Source: Leptobacterium flavescens (GTDB taxonomy: Bacteria; Bacteroidota; Bacteroidia; Flavobacteriales; Flavobacteriaceae). Taken from it: 64,000 nt of DNA. The notes beneath the pieces were generated by a model that saw nothing but the letters and a program-made list of their open reading frames with translations, had not been told where the DNA came from and searched no databases. Below, one piece after another: positions 1-9,513 of this stretch (position 1 is its first letter; each line of letters starts with the position of its first letter). The stretch lies in contig NZ_JAABOO010000004.1 in NCBI RefSeq assembly GCF_010671605.1, positions 434,001 through 498,000 on the forward strand. The letters are read 5' to 3'. The position numbers and the translations under genes were made by a program.

Positions 1-563
1 ATATCCCCTTTAATAACATATACCAGAGACCTGGGGCCTATATCTATCTTTTGAGTATCCTCCAGGTAAGCGAGTTCCAGTTGTGTGCTGTTGTTGTCTT
101 CCTGTCCGTAGACCTTTATTCTTTTTCCTTTTTCGGCTTTGTAGATACGAAAGGAAGCTTCGGGTTTTTCTTCCTGGGGAAGCACCCACATTTGCAACAT
201 TCTGGTCGGGGTATCTCCCGTGTTCTTTTCGTTGTGCATAAAACCTTCCAGGCCGGCTTTCTGAACCTGAAATTCCATTGTATTGACATTTACGCCGTGT
301 TCCAGAGAACCCTGATGCGCCAGAGCCCCTTCTGCAACAAAAGTAAGTACATCTATATGCCTGTGCGGATGCAATCCGGTTTCCACTCCCGGATCAAAAT
401 AAGAATCCGATAGATACACCAGGTTCCCGATCCCGGTCCATGTACCTTCCCGAACTCCGGCCCCCGGGCCGTAATAACGATGTACGATAAGTCTCTTTTG
501 CCGGATCCCGTTAAAACCTCCGCTTTCTATATCTTCTTTATTGAGTTTTCCTGTTACTGCCAT
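1..563 (-). CDS. Pirin family protein (3' end cut by window edge)
   Basis: The gene starts at the ATG complementary to 561-563 and runs off the left edge, so about 187 N-terminal residues are visible. It is a cupin-type pirin: HPHRH at residues 65-69 and HNE at 110-112 match the HxH and HxE metal ligands of the family, and the N-terminal RYYGPGAG region is also typical. Pirins bind iron; some are quercetinases, others redox-responsive co-regulators, and the substrate here is unknown. It is divergent from pyrF with about 100 bp between the starts. Family assignment is firm, function is not. Confidence 0.85.
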   Translation of the reverse strand, partial: MAVTGKLNKEDIESGGFNGIRQKRLIVHRYYGPGAGVREGTWTGIGNLVYLSDSYFDPGVETGLHPHRHIDVLTFVAEGALAHQGSLEHGVNVNTMEFQVQKAGLEGFMHNEKNTGDTPTRMLQMWVLPQEEKPEASFRIYKAEKGKRIKVYGQEDNNSTQLELAYLEDTQKIDIGPRSLVYVIKGD

Positions 564-624
564 TGCTTTTTTTATACAATTTAGTCCTTTTATTTTAAAA
601 AATCTTTCACAGAAAAGTATTTAA

Positions 625-632
625 TATCTTTG
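625..632 (+). promoter_or_regulatory. Bacteroidota -7 promoter box for pyrF
   Basis: TATCTTTG fits the Bacteroidota -7 consensus TAnnTTTG and lies about 30 nt before the pyrF start. The -33 TTTG is poor: only TTT is seen, about 18 nt upstream. Confidence 0.55.
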
Positions 633-662
633 CGGAGATTTTTCAAATTAAGATAACCGAAA

Positions 663-1481
663 ATGAGCATAAAAGAGCTGGTTAAGCAGATTAATGCCAA
701 GAAATCATTTCTCTGTATCGGTCTGGATGTAGACCTCAATAAGATCCCCGAACATTTGCTAAAGGAAGAGGATCCGATCTTTGCTTTTAACAAGCAAATT
801 ATCGATGCAACTCATCACCTGGCAGTAGCCTATAAACCCAATACTGCTTTTTATGAGGCTTATGGGATAAAGGGATGGGAATCACTCGGGAAGACCATCA
901 GTTATCTTAATGAAAAATACCCTGAGATCTTTACGATTGCTGATGCCAAGAGGGGAGATATAGGAAATACCAGTGCGATGTACGCAAGAGCCTTTTTTGA
1001 GGATATGAATTTCGATTCGGTTACCGTAGCTCCGTATATGGGGAGTGATTCCGTAGAGCCTTTCCTTTCTTTTGAAGGGAAGTTTACAATTCTTCTGGGG
1101 CTGACCTCAAATAAAGGAGCTTTCGATTTTCAGACCGGGATCTCGGACGGGAAGGAATTGTATAAAAAAGTCCTCGAAAGATCCAGAGAATGGGAGAATA
1201 GCGAGCGTTTGATGTATGTAGTTGGAGCTACCAAGGCAGAATACCTGGCAGATATCCGCCGGATCATTCCGGACAGTTTTTTACTGGTTCCCGGAGTAGG
1301 GGCACAGGGAGGAAGCCTGGAGGAAGTCTGCAAATACGGAATAACGGAAGATATAGGCCTGTTGATCAATTCTTCGAGAGGGATCATTTACGCTTCTTCC
1401 GGTACTGATTTTGCTGAAGCGTCCAGGGCCAAAGCCGAAGAATTACAGAAGCAAATGGAAGATATCCTGAACAAGCGATAA
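663..1481 (+). CDS. pyrF: Orotidine 5'-phosphate decarboxylase
   Basis: This cytoplasmic enzyme performs the last step of UMP synthesis, decarboxylating OMP. The catalytic motif DAKRGD with following IGNT is at residues 94-103, and the substrate-binding GLDVD is at 20-24. At 272 residues it belongs to the longer PyrF subfamily (type 2) found in Bacteroidota, mycobacteria and others, not the 230-residue E. coli type. The phosphate-binding end, around GVGAQGG, is intact. The next gene begins 13 nt after the stop, so the two are probably co-transcribed. Confidence 0.97.
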   Translation: MSIKELVKQINAKKSFLCIGLDVDLNKIPEHLLKEEDPIFAFNKQIIDATHHLAVAYKPNTAFYEAYGIKGWESLGKTISYLNEKYPEIFTIADAKRGDIGNTSAMYARAFFEDMNFDSVTVAPYMGSDSVEPFLSFEGKFTILLGLTSNKGAFDFQTGISDGKELYKKVLERSREWENSERLMYVVGATKAEYLADIRRIIPDSFLLVPGVGAQGGSLEEVCKYGITEDIGLLINSSRGIIYASSGTDFAEASRAKAEELQKQMEDILNKR

Positions 1482-1494
1482 GGAGCATTGACAA

Positions 1495-2289
1495 ATGAAA
1501 GTGATAAAGGATCAGATCTCCAGAACCGTAGAAATACCCGAAAACACTGAACGGATCGTTTCCCTGGTACCTTCTCAAACCGAACTGCTGTATGATCTGG
1601 GCCTGGAAGACCGCATTGTGGGGATCACCAAATTTTGTGTACATCCCTTCCACTTCAAGTCTACCAAAACTATTGTTGGCGGAACCAAGCAGGTAAAAGC
1701 CGATCGTATTAAGGAGCTAAAACCCGATATCATTCTTTGTAACAAGGAAGAGAATTCCAAAGAAATAGTGGAAGAGCTGGAGAAAATAGCTCCGGTTCAT
1801 GTTTCGGATATTTTCAGTATTGATGATGCGACCGACCTGATAAAGGTTTACGGCGATATTTTTGATTGCCGGGTTGCTGCCAATAAGATCATCGACAAGA
1901 TCCGTTTTAACCTGGAGGATTTTAAAAAATTCATGGAATCCCGCCCTTCTCATAAAGTAGCCTATTTTATCTGGAGAAAACCCTGGATGGCCGCTGCAAG
2001 GAATACCTTTATTCAGCACCTTCTGGAGCTGAATAAGTTTGAAAATGTCTACGGAGATCGCGACCGTTATCCGGAAGTGGATATTAGTAAAATACGAGAG
2101 GAAGGTGATCCCGAACTTATCCTGTTATCATCCGAACCTTTTCCGTTTAAGGACGAACACGCTTTTGAAGTTGGAAGATATACTCATCACGGGAAGACGG
2201 TCTTTGCCGACGGCGAATTCTTTAGCTGGTACGGTTCCAGGCTCGTAAAGGCTTTCGATTATTTTAAACAGCTGCATCTGCAGCTGTAA
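1495..2289 (+). CDS. Cytoplasmic helical-backbone metal receptor (BtuF-like fold)
   Basis: The 264 residues match the periplasmic-binding-protein-2 fold (PF01497) used by BtuF and siderophore/heme receptors: RIVSLVPSQTELLYDLG near residue 20 is the family's N-terminal signature, followed by GITKFCVHP. There is no signal peptide or lipobox, so the protein should stay in the cytoplasm, and no ABC permease or ATPase is adjacent. It follows pyrF by 13 nt. A cobalamin ligand would suit the B12-dependent mutase encoded 10 kb away, but that is only inference. Confidence 0.75.
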   Translation: MKVIKDQISRTVEIPENTERIVSLVPSQTELLYDLGLEDRIVGITKFCVHPFHFKSTKTIVGGTKQVKADRIKELKPDIILCNKEENSKEIVEELEKIAPVHVSDIFSIDDATDLIKVYGDIFDCRVAANKIIDKIRFNLEDFKKFMESRPSHKVAYFIWRKPWMAAARNTFIQHLLELNKFENVYGDRDRYPEVDISKIREEGDPELILLSSEPFPFKDEHAFEVGRYTHHGKTVFADGEFFSWYGSRLVKAFDYFKQLHLQL

Positions 2290-2311
2290 GTCAGTCCTGT
2301 AAAACAAAAAA

Positions 2312-2327
2312 CCGATTAAAAAATCGG
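2312..2327 (+). terminator. Terminator after the BtuF-like gene
   Basis: A 6-bp hairpin CCGATT/AATCGG with an AAAA loop is preceded by an A-run and followed by CTTT. It ends the pyrF unit 23 nt after the stop. The T-tract is short, so strength is uncertain. Confidence 0.6.
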
Positions 2328-2455
2328 CTTTAAACTAACTAACTCAAATAATTTCCTGTGGATCGCGAACGACGATGCAAAAGAACAAAGATTGTTTTTT
2401 ACCCGTGTTAATTTAATATTAGGAATAGATTAATTTACTGTATTTCAGAATAAAA

Positions 2456-2482
2456 AAAGAAGCTGCCTTAGACAGCCTCTTT
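2456..2482 (-). terminator. Terminator after susD
   Basis: A 10-bp stem with one mismatch (AAAGAAGCTG with CAGCCTCTTT, 7-nt loop) is followed on the minus strand by a T-rich tract. It lies 84 nt beyond the susD stop and closes the SusCD unit. Confidence 0.7.
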
Positions 2483-2565
2483 GGGTTTAGAATATATATA
2501 GGATTAGTTAGATACAATATTTGGGTTAATGAAACCTCCGCACCATAAATGCGAAGGTATCGATT

Positions 2566-3984
2566 CTAAAAATTGCCCGGATTTTGAGTGATGTTGGGAT
2601 TGTTGGTTATCTCGTCATCAACTATCGGGAAAATAACCTTATCAGCTCCCGGAGCGGTTGCTGCCCCGCCTCCCGGACGTAAATTCAGGTTATTTCTCAG
2701 TAAATCCATTCTCCTGTGACCTTCAAAACAAAGCTCCTTTCTCCTTTCAAGAAGGATCGCATCCAGGTCTACCGAACCCAGATTGGCAAGACTGGCTCTG
2801 TTTCTCAGTAAATTGATATCGTTAAGAGGTGTGTCGCCTGTAGTGGTTCCGCCTCTTAGATTAGCTTCTGCCCTGATGAGGTACATTTCGGTAATTCGAA
2901 GTACCATTCCGTCGGAAGCATTATTGGTGATATCGGGATATTTGGTGGTAAAGAAAGTATCATTACCTCCCGCATCGGTTGCGGGTGCCGATAAATCATC
3001 AAAACGCCTGTCTCCCGGCTCTGCAGCAAAGGCATCTAACAGATCCTGGCTGAAAGGAGCATCGCCCCGTCCACCCGGAGCCGGATTATAGAAATTTACA
3101 TAAACTTCATCAGAACCTGCAGGCTCCTGTGGCCCGTCTGTAGGAGTATTTACCACTACAAAAACATGCTCCGAAGAAGTTGGGTTGTTATCGTAAAAAT
3201 CGTAGTTGGGCGCCAGTGAATATTGTCCGGACTGAATAACCTGATTGGCAAAATCTGCGGCCTGAGCCCATTGTTCTCTGTAAAGATATAACCTGGCCAG
3301 TAATGCACGGGCAGAACCTGCTTCCGCACGAACCCCGTTATTTTCAGGCAGATCTGCTATGGCCTCCATAAGATCCTGTTCTATCTGTGCATGCACCTGA
3401 TTTACCGTAGAACGCTCCAGCTGGAACTGAGAAATATCTCCACCTTCAAAAGGTTGCAGTACCAAAGGTACTCCGAGGTTGGTTCCTCCTGATATCTGAA
3501 ATGGCTGCGCAAAAAGGTTCACCAACTGAAAATAGGTGACAGCTCTTAAAAACTTGGCCTCAGCAACAAACTGGGTCTTGTCCTCTTCGGTTAAGCCACC
3601 GGTTACATCGTTAATATCTATAGGCGGTAAATTAACGATCACATTATTGGCCGCTCCTATAAGCTCATAGGCATCCAGCCAGATATTATCTATAGATGTA
3701 TTTGTGGCCAGCGTTTCAAACTGATCTACCTCCTGAAGGGAAGGGAAACTACCCACGAAATTCACGTTATCCGACATAAAATCGGACATGAGTTGTCCCA
3801 TTCCGTTCAGGTCTCCACTCTGGTTTTTACTGTATATTCCAACTACGGCACCGTTAATGGTAGCCCTGCTACTGAAAACAGTATTTGTTGCAACATTGTC
3901 TTCCGGTATCACATCCAATTGGTTTTCACATGAAATAAATGCCAGGATGCTTACGAATAGAGTTATTATTTTAAATTTTTTCAT
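2566..3984 (-). CDS. SusD/RagB family nutrient-binding outer-membrane lipoprotein
   Basis: SusD-like proteins sit on the cell surface as lids of SusC channels and capture glycans or peptides. The N-terminus has a lipoprotein signal with lipobox LAFISC, cysteine at residue 19. The helical TPR-like SusD core follows, with the family's C-terminal region ERRKELCFEGHRRMDLLR. At 472 residues it has normal length. It starts 18 nt after the susC stop, so the two are one operon. No glycosidase, protease or sulfatase is beside it, so the substrate cannot be guessed. Confidence 0.95.
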   Translation of the reverse strand: MKKFKIITLFVSILAFISCENQLDVIPEDNVATNTVFSSRATINGAVVGIYSKNQSGDLNGMGQLMSDFMSDNVNFVGSFPSLQEVDQFETLATNTSIDNIWLDAYELIGAANNVIVNLPPIDINDVTGGLTEEDKTQFVAEAKFLRAVTYFQLVNLFAQPFQISGGTNLGVPLVLQPFEGGDISQFQLERSTVNQVHAQIEQDLMEAIADLPENNGVRAEAGSARALLARLYLYREQWAQAADFANQVIQSGQYSLAPNYDFYDNNPTSSEHVFVVVNTPTDGPQEPAGSDEVYVNFYNPAPGGRGDAPFSQDLLDAFAAEPGDRRFDDLSAPATDAGGNDTFFTTKYPDITNNASDGMVLRITEMYLIRAEANLRGGTTTGDTPLNDINLLRNRASLANLGSVDLDAILLERRKELCFEGHRRMDLLRNNLNLRPGGGAATAPGADKVIFPIVDDEITNNPNITQNPGNF

Positions 3985-4002
3985 CGTTTGCTATTTTTTT
4001 AA

Positions 4003-7000
4003 TTAAAATGATATTCTGGCACCAAATAAAAATGATTTAGACTGTGGCGCAGTAAAAAATGATTCTCCCTGGAACAACGGATCTATATCGTCTGTTACCT
4101 CCGGATCGATACCTCTGAGCTCACTGCCCTTAATAGTAAACAGATTGGTGGCTGTAAGGTAGAATCTGATCCCTGAAACAACATCGCTAAATCCTTTCAA
4201 TGCATCTTCCGGCAGGGTGTATCCGAGCGTTACGTTCTTCAACCTCAGATAAGACCCGTCTAGTTGTTGTTGTGAAGAACGCTGATTGAACAGGTTAAAA
4301 GTAGAACTTGTCGGACTGGGTAAGAACGCATTGTCTCCCGGTTGTCTCCAGAAGTTCAGGTTTTGCCTTCTGATGTTTACTATACCACCAATGGCATCGT
4401 TACCATCGGCAAAACGAAGCCCGTCAATAACGATATCGTTCCCGTACGAGTAGTTCATTAATATATTCAGATCAAAATTCTTATAGCGTATGGTATTGGT
4501 AATACCTCCCGAAAAATCCGGTAACGGACTTCCGGTCACTACACGGTCTGCACTACTAGGATTGGTAGTAACATTACCGTTTACATCCAGCCATTCGGCA
4601 TCACCGGTTTGAGAATTTACCCCGATAAAGCGTATCAGGAAGAAATTGTTAAGAGATTCTCCTTCAATAGCTCTTTGTATGGGCCCGTCAATAATACGCC
4701 TTCCCTGAGCATCTGTGGCTGCATCATCATTAAGCCTTAACAGCTCATTATCTATAAAAGCAATATTAAAACTGGTGGTCCACTCAAAGTTGTCATTCCG
4801 TATGTTTACGGTATTCAGGTCGAACTCCCATCCCGAATTCCTCATTTCTCCGATATTACGGCTAATAGATGCGAAACCGGTTTGTGGCGGAAGGACCTGG
4901 TTAAGGAGCAGATCACTGGTCTTCTTATTAAAATAATTGACATTAAAACTGATACGTCCGTCCAGGAATATCGATTTGATCCCCACATCAATGGTCCTAC
5001 TCTCTTCCCACTTAATATCCGGGTTTTCCGGCTGATTGGGAATTACCCCGGACTCTCCGTTATAATCTCCGATAGCACCGGCGGAAAACAGACCCAGAGA
5101 CGGGAATGTCCCCAAACGATCGTTACCTACGGTACCTATACTTCCTCTGAGTGAGAGATAGTCAAAGAACTCAAGGTCCTGGACAAAGGATTCCTGTGAA
5201 AGTATCCATCCGGCAGCAGCCGACCAGAAATAACCGAAACGATTATTCGGACCGAACCTTGAAGAACCATCCCTTCTCAGGGAACCTTCAAGGATGTATT
5301 TCCCCTGGTAATCATAGGATACCCTTCCGAATAGACCGTATAATTTAGAGGGGAATCTGTCGCCGTTAAGCACGGTAGGAGTGGAACCTGAACCGAGATT
5401 CCTGAGGTCATCCGTAAGGAAACCTGTAGATGATACATTAGAACGTGTTCTCAGGGTCTCTTCGTAGTTTAATCCTATAAGCGCTGTAATATTGTGATCT
5501 TCGGCAAAGGTATCCGTATAGGTAATGGTCTGATTGGTTAACCACCTGTCCTCATTAACAAATATCTGCTGTGCGAGTCCGCCTGGAGTATTGAATTCTG
5601 CCTGTCGGACAAATTCTTCCAGGTTGAGTTTATCTACCCCGATTTCGGAGCGCCAGGTTAACTTATCGAATAATTTTACCTCTAAAAAGGCATTTCCGAT
5701 AAGCCTGAAGGTCTTGAGCTCATCTGAGTTAAGAGCTACACGTGCAAAGATGTTCGGAATAAATGAACCCGACTGGACAAAGTTACCTTCGTCATCAAAT
5801 GCACGAACTACCGGACTCTGTAAAAAGGCTGTTGTGAAAGGGGCATTAATATTGTTCTCCACTCCAACACGATTGAGTCGCTGATTGGTTACTCCCAGAT
5901 TCATTCCCGCGCGTAACCAATCATTGATATCGCTATCAATATTAATACGTGCTCCTGTTCTCTCGAGAGTGTTACCAATAATAAAACCTTCTACATCCTG
6001 ATAGTCAGCTCCGAAAAAGAAAGAGGTTTTCTCTCCACCACCCCGGATCCCCAGGTTGTAGTTCTGAGTAACTCCTGTTCGTTGTACGCCTCCCAGCCAA
6101 TCGGTTCCGGGATCTCCGATAGCTCCCAGACCAAGCGATTCGGGAGTAACGGTAGTACCTTGCTGAATGGAAGCTACTTCTGCTTTAAACTGACGGAACT
6201 CATCGGCGGTTAAGATGTCCGGAACATCGGTAGACTCAGAAAACTGAGTATTTATGTCCAGGTTAACCGTAATTTTAGAGTTCTTACGTCCTTTTTTAGT
6301 GGTGATAAGGATTACCCCGTTTGCACCACGGGCACCATAGATGGAGGTTGCCCCTGCATCTTTAAGCACTGTTAACGATTGTATATCGTTAGGGTTGACA
6401 TATGAAAGGGGGTTGATTCCGGTATTTCCCCCGCGATTTAGTGTATTTGTTTCAGTATCGGTAATAGGTACGCCATCTATAACGATTAAGGGTTGACTTC
6501 CCGAGTTAATTGAGTTTACTCCCCTTACCCTGATCACCGCTGCTGAACCCAATACTCCGGATGCATTCACTATCTGGGTACCTGACGTTTGCCCCTGCAA
6601 TAACTGATCTGCAGAAACTACCTGCAGGTCTTCGATAGCTTCTTCCTTAATAACGGCAACATTCTGAATGATCTTTTTCTCCTGCTGATTTCCGTATCCA
6701 ATTACAACAACCTCTTCAAGAGCTTGTGCATCAACTGTCATTTGAACATTAATGGTATCGGCTGCACCGATAACACGTTCAGTTCTCTGAAACCCTACAT
6801 AGGTAAAGACAAGCGTTTGACCTACACTGGCAGTGATGGTGTAATTCCCATCAAAATCGGTTTGAGTTCCTACCGTAGTTCCCTGAACTACAATATTAAC
6901 ACCGATCAGCGGCAGGCCCTGGTCGTCTGTTACGTTACCCGTAATGGTTTTTTCTTGTGCGAATGCCGATGTGAAGCAAAAAGCTATCAACAGCAACACC

Positions 7001-7017
7001 CCAGTAATTTTTCTCAT
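4003..7017 (-). CDS. SusC/RagA family TonB-dependent outer-membrane receptor
   Basis: This is the transport channel paired with the SusD protein. Order: signal peptide ending SAFAQ (about residue 21), carboxypeptidase-regulatory-like beta-sandwich (about 22-100, TGNVTDDQGLPLIGVNI), a TonB-box-like EEVVVIGYG, plug domain (about 115-230, with the typical YGARGANGVILITTKKG), then a 22-strand-type barrel ending in phenylalanine (GARISF). At 1004 residues it is full length. It is TonB-dependent and needs ExbBD-TonB, not in this window. The 229-bp gap upstream carries a candidate operator. Confidence 0.97.
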   Translation of the reverse strand: MRKITGVLLLIAFCFTSAFAQEKTITGNVTDDQGLPLIGVNIVVQGTTVGTQTDFDGNYTITASVGQTLVFTYVGFQRTERVIGAADTINVQMTVDAQALEEVVVIGYGNQQEKKIIQNVAVIKEEAIEDLQVVSADQLLQGQTSGTQIVNASGVLGSAAVIRVRGVNSINSGSQPLIVIDGVPITDTETNTLNRGGNTGINPLSYVNPNDIQSLTVLKDAGATSIYGARGANGVILITTKKGRKNSKITVNLDINTQFSESTDVPDILTADEFRQFKAEVASIQQGTTVTPESLGLGAIGDPGTDWLGGVQRTGVTQNYNLGIRGGGEKTSFFFGADYQDVEGFIIGNTLERTGARINIDSDINDWLRAGMNLGVTNQRLNRVGVENNINAPFTTAFLQSPVVRAFDDEGNFVQSGSFIPNIFARVALNSDELKTFRLIGNAFLEVKLFDKLTWRSEIGVDKLNLEEFVRQAEFNTPGGLAQQIFVNEDRWLTNQTITYTDTFAEDHNITALIGLNYEETLRTRSNVSSTGFLTDDLRNLGSGSTPTVLNGDRFPSKLYGLFGRVSYDYQGKYILEGSLRRDGSSRFGPNNRFGYFWSAAAGWILSQESFVQDLEFFDYLSLRGSIGTVGNDRLGTFPSLGLFSAGAIGDYNGESGVIPNQPENPDIKWEESRTIDVGIKSIFLDGRISFNVNYFNKKTSDLLLNQVLPPQTGFASISRNIGEMRNSGWEFDLNTVNIRNDNFEWTTSFNIAFIDNELLRLNDDAATDAQGRRIIDGPIQRAIEGESLNNFFLIRFIGVNSQTGDAEWLDVNGNVTTNPSSADRVVTGSPLPDFSGGITNTIRYKNFDLNILMNYSYGNDIVIDGLRFADGNDAIGGIVNIRRQNLNFWRQPGDNAFLPSPTSSTFNLFNQRSSQQQLDGSYLRLKNVTLGYTLPEDALKGFSDVVSGIRFYLTATNLFTIKGSELRGIDPEVTDDIDPLFQGESFFTAPQSKSFLFGARISF

Positions 7018-7139
7018 AGATTAAATTTTAATTTGAAAATTATTTTTGAGTTAATGCAGTTGGGAAAAAGGCAGGCAAGAAGATTCGATAGCTAATCAAA
7101 TAAATCCAGACTAAATGAGATCAAAGTTTAATGGATTTT

Positions 7140-7200
7140 AAGGTAAATTTTCTTACGCTGCCTTCATACAATTGCAACCTAAAAAAAGTCAATTTACCTT
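7140..7200. promoter_or_regulatory. Candidate operator: perfect 10-bp inverted repeat upstream of susC
   Basis: AAGGTAAATT at 7140-7149 recurs as its exact reverse complement at 7191-7200, 41 bp apart. The pair lies between the AraC-type regulator gene and susC, about 120-180 bp before the susC start. Inverted half-sites in this place suit binding by the adjacent regulator, but no binding evidence exists. The rest of 7018-7246 shows no ORF and no clear -7 box. Confidence 0.35.
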
Positions 7201-7246
7201 GCTTTATGGGTGCTTCCTATAATAGTTTACTATCCCCGAAAAAGGT

Positions 7247-8788
7247 TTACGCAATTTTTACGGATTCCTCGCTGGAGAACTGTTCTATATACTGGGTAGG
7301 AGTAAGGCCGGTCTCTTTTTTAAAGGCCTTGTTAAAGGTTACCTTGTTGTTGTAACCTATTTCATAAGCGATATTTATGATGCTGAAGTTTTTATAATGA
7401 TCGCTTTCAAGAATAGCTTTTGCCTCCTGGATCCTGAATTTATTGAGGAGCTCAAAGAAGTTCATTTTAAAGTGTTCGTTAATCACCTGGGAAGTATTAT
7501 GCCTGGTAGTGCCCAGTTTTTCGGAAAGGATATCCAGGGTAATATTATTTTCCCTGTATATCTTGGCCTCGTTGAAAAGCGATATCAGGTCGTTCTTTAA
7601 TTCCTGCGACAGGCTATGGGTAAGCCCTGAGTTCTTATACTTCGGAAGCACGGGAAACGAACCTTCTTCCGAAAGGATAAAGGGTTTGTGAAAGATCCCG
7701 GGTTGTACATAGGCAGAATAGCCCACATAAAGTACCAGTAAGGACATCGATATAACCTGCGGATGTATGAGGTAACTGTTATTGATAACCCCGGTAATGA
7801 TAAGACCGTAAACTATATAGAAGAAGATATAGCTCGTATTAAAGATGATTATATTCTTCTGCCACTTCAGGTTCTGTGCATTTATCCTTTTATGATCCGC
7901 CCTGGAAGTGATCTTCATGTAGGTCTTGTAAATAAGATAGCCGTAGACAATCAGAGAGATAGCTTTGGTAACGGTAATGCTTATCAATTCTATATAACTC
8001 CTTTCTCTGTTAAGGAGGCGGTTTAATTTTTCTTCAACCGGCAGGGCATAGGCCGATGGGATCATATATGCCAGGAACAATACAAAAGGTAGCAGATGTA
8101 AAAGGTCTGCCTTTTTGAAACGGTAGTTTTCCGCAGTACGTTTAAAATAGAAATACAGTAAGGGGCCATATAAATAGGAAAAAGTGGCTGTTATTCTTAA
8201 TGAATGCGGAAAATTATATTCGAAATGGGTTAGATACAGGCTGATATGAATAATGAAGAGGGAATGCAGAAAAATAAATAAGCCGATCAGCAGATTGGCA
8301 ATTCTGTCAGTTTCTCTTTTCAGATTGAGCACCAGAGCAATAAAAAGCCCGATAAAACCGGTATACAGATAAAGTAGCGTCCAGATATCGAAGCTGGGCA
8401 GGTATCTATCTGCAACTTCCTTGAATTCTGTGGTTTCCTTTATTGTGTCGAAGCGTTCGTTGAAAATAAAGGAGGTATTGTATTCTTTTTTCAGGTACTT
8501 TTCCAGAAAATCGGAAGCCAGCGGAGCATCGTTAATAGACGCATAACTCAGCGCTATTTTTTTGGTAGCTTCTATATGATCGGGATTCTTCTGATCGGTC
8601 TCCTGAGCCACCTGGGAAAAAAGTTCTATGGCTTTGTGATATTCTTCGCTCTGAAAAAACTTATTTGCTAAAATGAAAACCTCTTTGCTGTCGTCTTGTT
8701 CTGCAAACGGAATAGTAAAAGCATTACAATATGAGCAGACAACAATAAGTAATAACCATAAGGATGTTATTTTATTTATTGATCTCAT
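7247..8788 (-). CDS. Seven-helix membrane regulator with C-terminal AraC-type DNA-binding domain
   Basis: Three parts are visible in 513 residues. The N-terminus has a signal/anchor and a short TPR-like periplasmic region (about 30-125, with FFQSEEYHKAIELFSQVAQ). Seven hydrophobic helices span about 130-370. A cytoplasmic AraC domain fills about 405-510, with the second helix-turn-helix in NNKVTFNKAFKKETGLTPTQ. Such proteins sense a signal in or outside the membrane and bind DNA while anchored. It lies directly upstream of the SusCD genes on the same strand, so it probably controls them; that is inference from position. Confidence 0.88.
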   Translation of the reverse strand: MRSINKITSLWLLLIVVCSYCNAFTIPFAEQDDSKEVFILANKFFQSEEYHKAIELFSQVAQETDQKNPDHIEATKKIALSYASINDAPLASDFLEKYLKKEYNTSFIFNERFDTIKETTEFKEVADRYLPSFDIWTLLYLYTGFIGLFIALVLNLKRETDRIANLLIGLFIFLHSLFIIHISLYLTHFEYNFPHSLRITATFSYLYGPLLYFYFKRTAENYRFKKADLLHLLPFVLFLAYMIPSAYALPVEEKLNRLLNRERSYIELISITVTKAISLIVYGYLIYKTYMKITSRADHKRINAQNLKWQKNIIIFNTSYIFFYIVYGLIITGVINNSYLIHPQVISMSLLVLYVGYSAYVQPGIFHKPFILSEEGSFPVLPKYKNSGLTHSLSQELKNDLISLFNEAKIYRENNITLDILSEKLGTTRHNTSQVINEHFKMNFFELLNKFRIQEAKAILESDHYKNFSIINIAYEIGYNNKVTFNKAFKKETGLTPTQYIEQFSSEESVKIA

Positions 8789-9000
8789 TTTAGCTGGGTT
8801 ATCTATAGGAAAGTTACTAAAAAAAGAAAAAAAGAATCTTAATGTTATCTTAAAGCCGTAATGCCCGATAATAATTTACTCTTGTTTTTAAAAAAATATG
8901 TATATCGAATTAACTGCTTGATAGCCAGTTCTGAAAGGATAGTTTTATATTTTATTAACGTAGATTGATACTTTTTTAACATTTGTAAAAAACCGCGAAT

Positions 9001-9513
9001 ATGCGCCTTAAAATTATTGTGCTGTTTACTTTTTTCAGCTCTTTTTTAGTTGCTCAGGATCAGAAATGTAACTGTTGTACCGATAAACATACCGAATTTG
9101 ATTTCTGGAAAGGCGATTGGGAAACCTATAATCCGAATGGTAAACTGGCGGGAACGAATCTTATAGAAAAAATACAGGGAAACTGCATTCTCAGGGAAAA
9201 CTGGGTAAGTGTCAATGCCGGATATACCGGTACCAGCTATAATTTCTACAATATGCAATCCGATCAATGGGAGCAGATATGGATAGATAATCAGGGGCAA
9301 AGCCTTCATCTTAAAGGGAATCTGAAAGGTAAAAAGATGGTGATGCTCAGCGACAAGATCCCTCAGGCCAATGGGAAATTCACAATTAACAGGGTAAGCT
9401 GGACTCCCAACCCGGATGGAACGGTACGTCAGCTATGGGAAACATCCGAAGACGGTACTAACTGGACGGTGGCCTTCGATGGCCTTTATCGAAGGAAAGC
9501 TAAGGATAAGTAA
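9001..9513 (+). CDS. Small exported DUF1579-like protein with Cys-rich mature N-terminus
   Basis: The 170-residue product has a signal peptide ending FLVAQ (about residue 19), then a CNCC cluster at about 24-27, followed by the EFDFWKGDWETYNPNGK pattern of DUF1579-like proteins, a lipocalin-like beta fold of unknown role. The conserved tryptophans near the end (QLWETSEDGTNW) are present. The gene is alone on its strand and its last 14 bp overlap the convergent kinase gene. No substrate can be inferred. Confidence 0.7.
   Translation: MRLKIIVLFTFFSSFLVAQDQKCNCCTDKHTEFDFWKGDWETYNPNGKLAGTNLIEKIQGNCILRENWVSVNAGYTGTSYNFYNMQSDQWEQIWIDNQGQSLHLKGNLKGKKMVMLSDKIPQANGKFTINRVSWTPNPDGTVRQLWETSEDGTNWTVAFDGLYRRKAKDK

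Noticed and set aside
1384-1653. Minus-strand frames opposite pyrF and the BtuF-like gene
   Set aside because: They are shadows of well-supported genes on the other strand.
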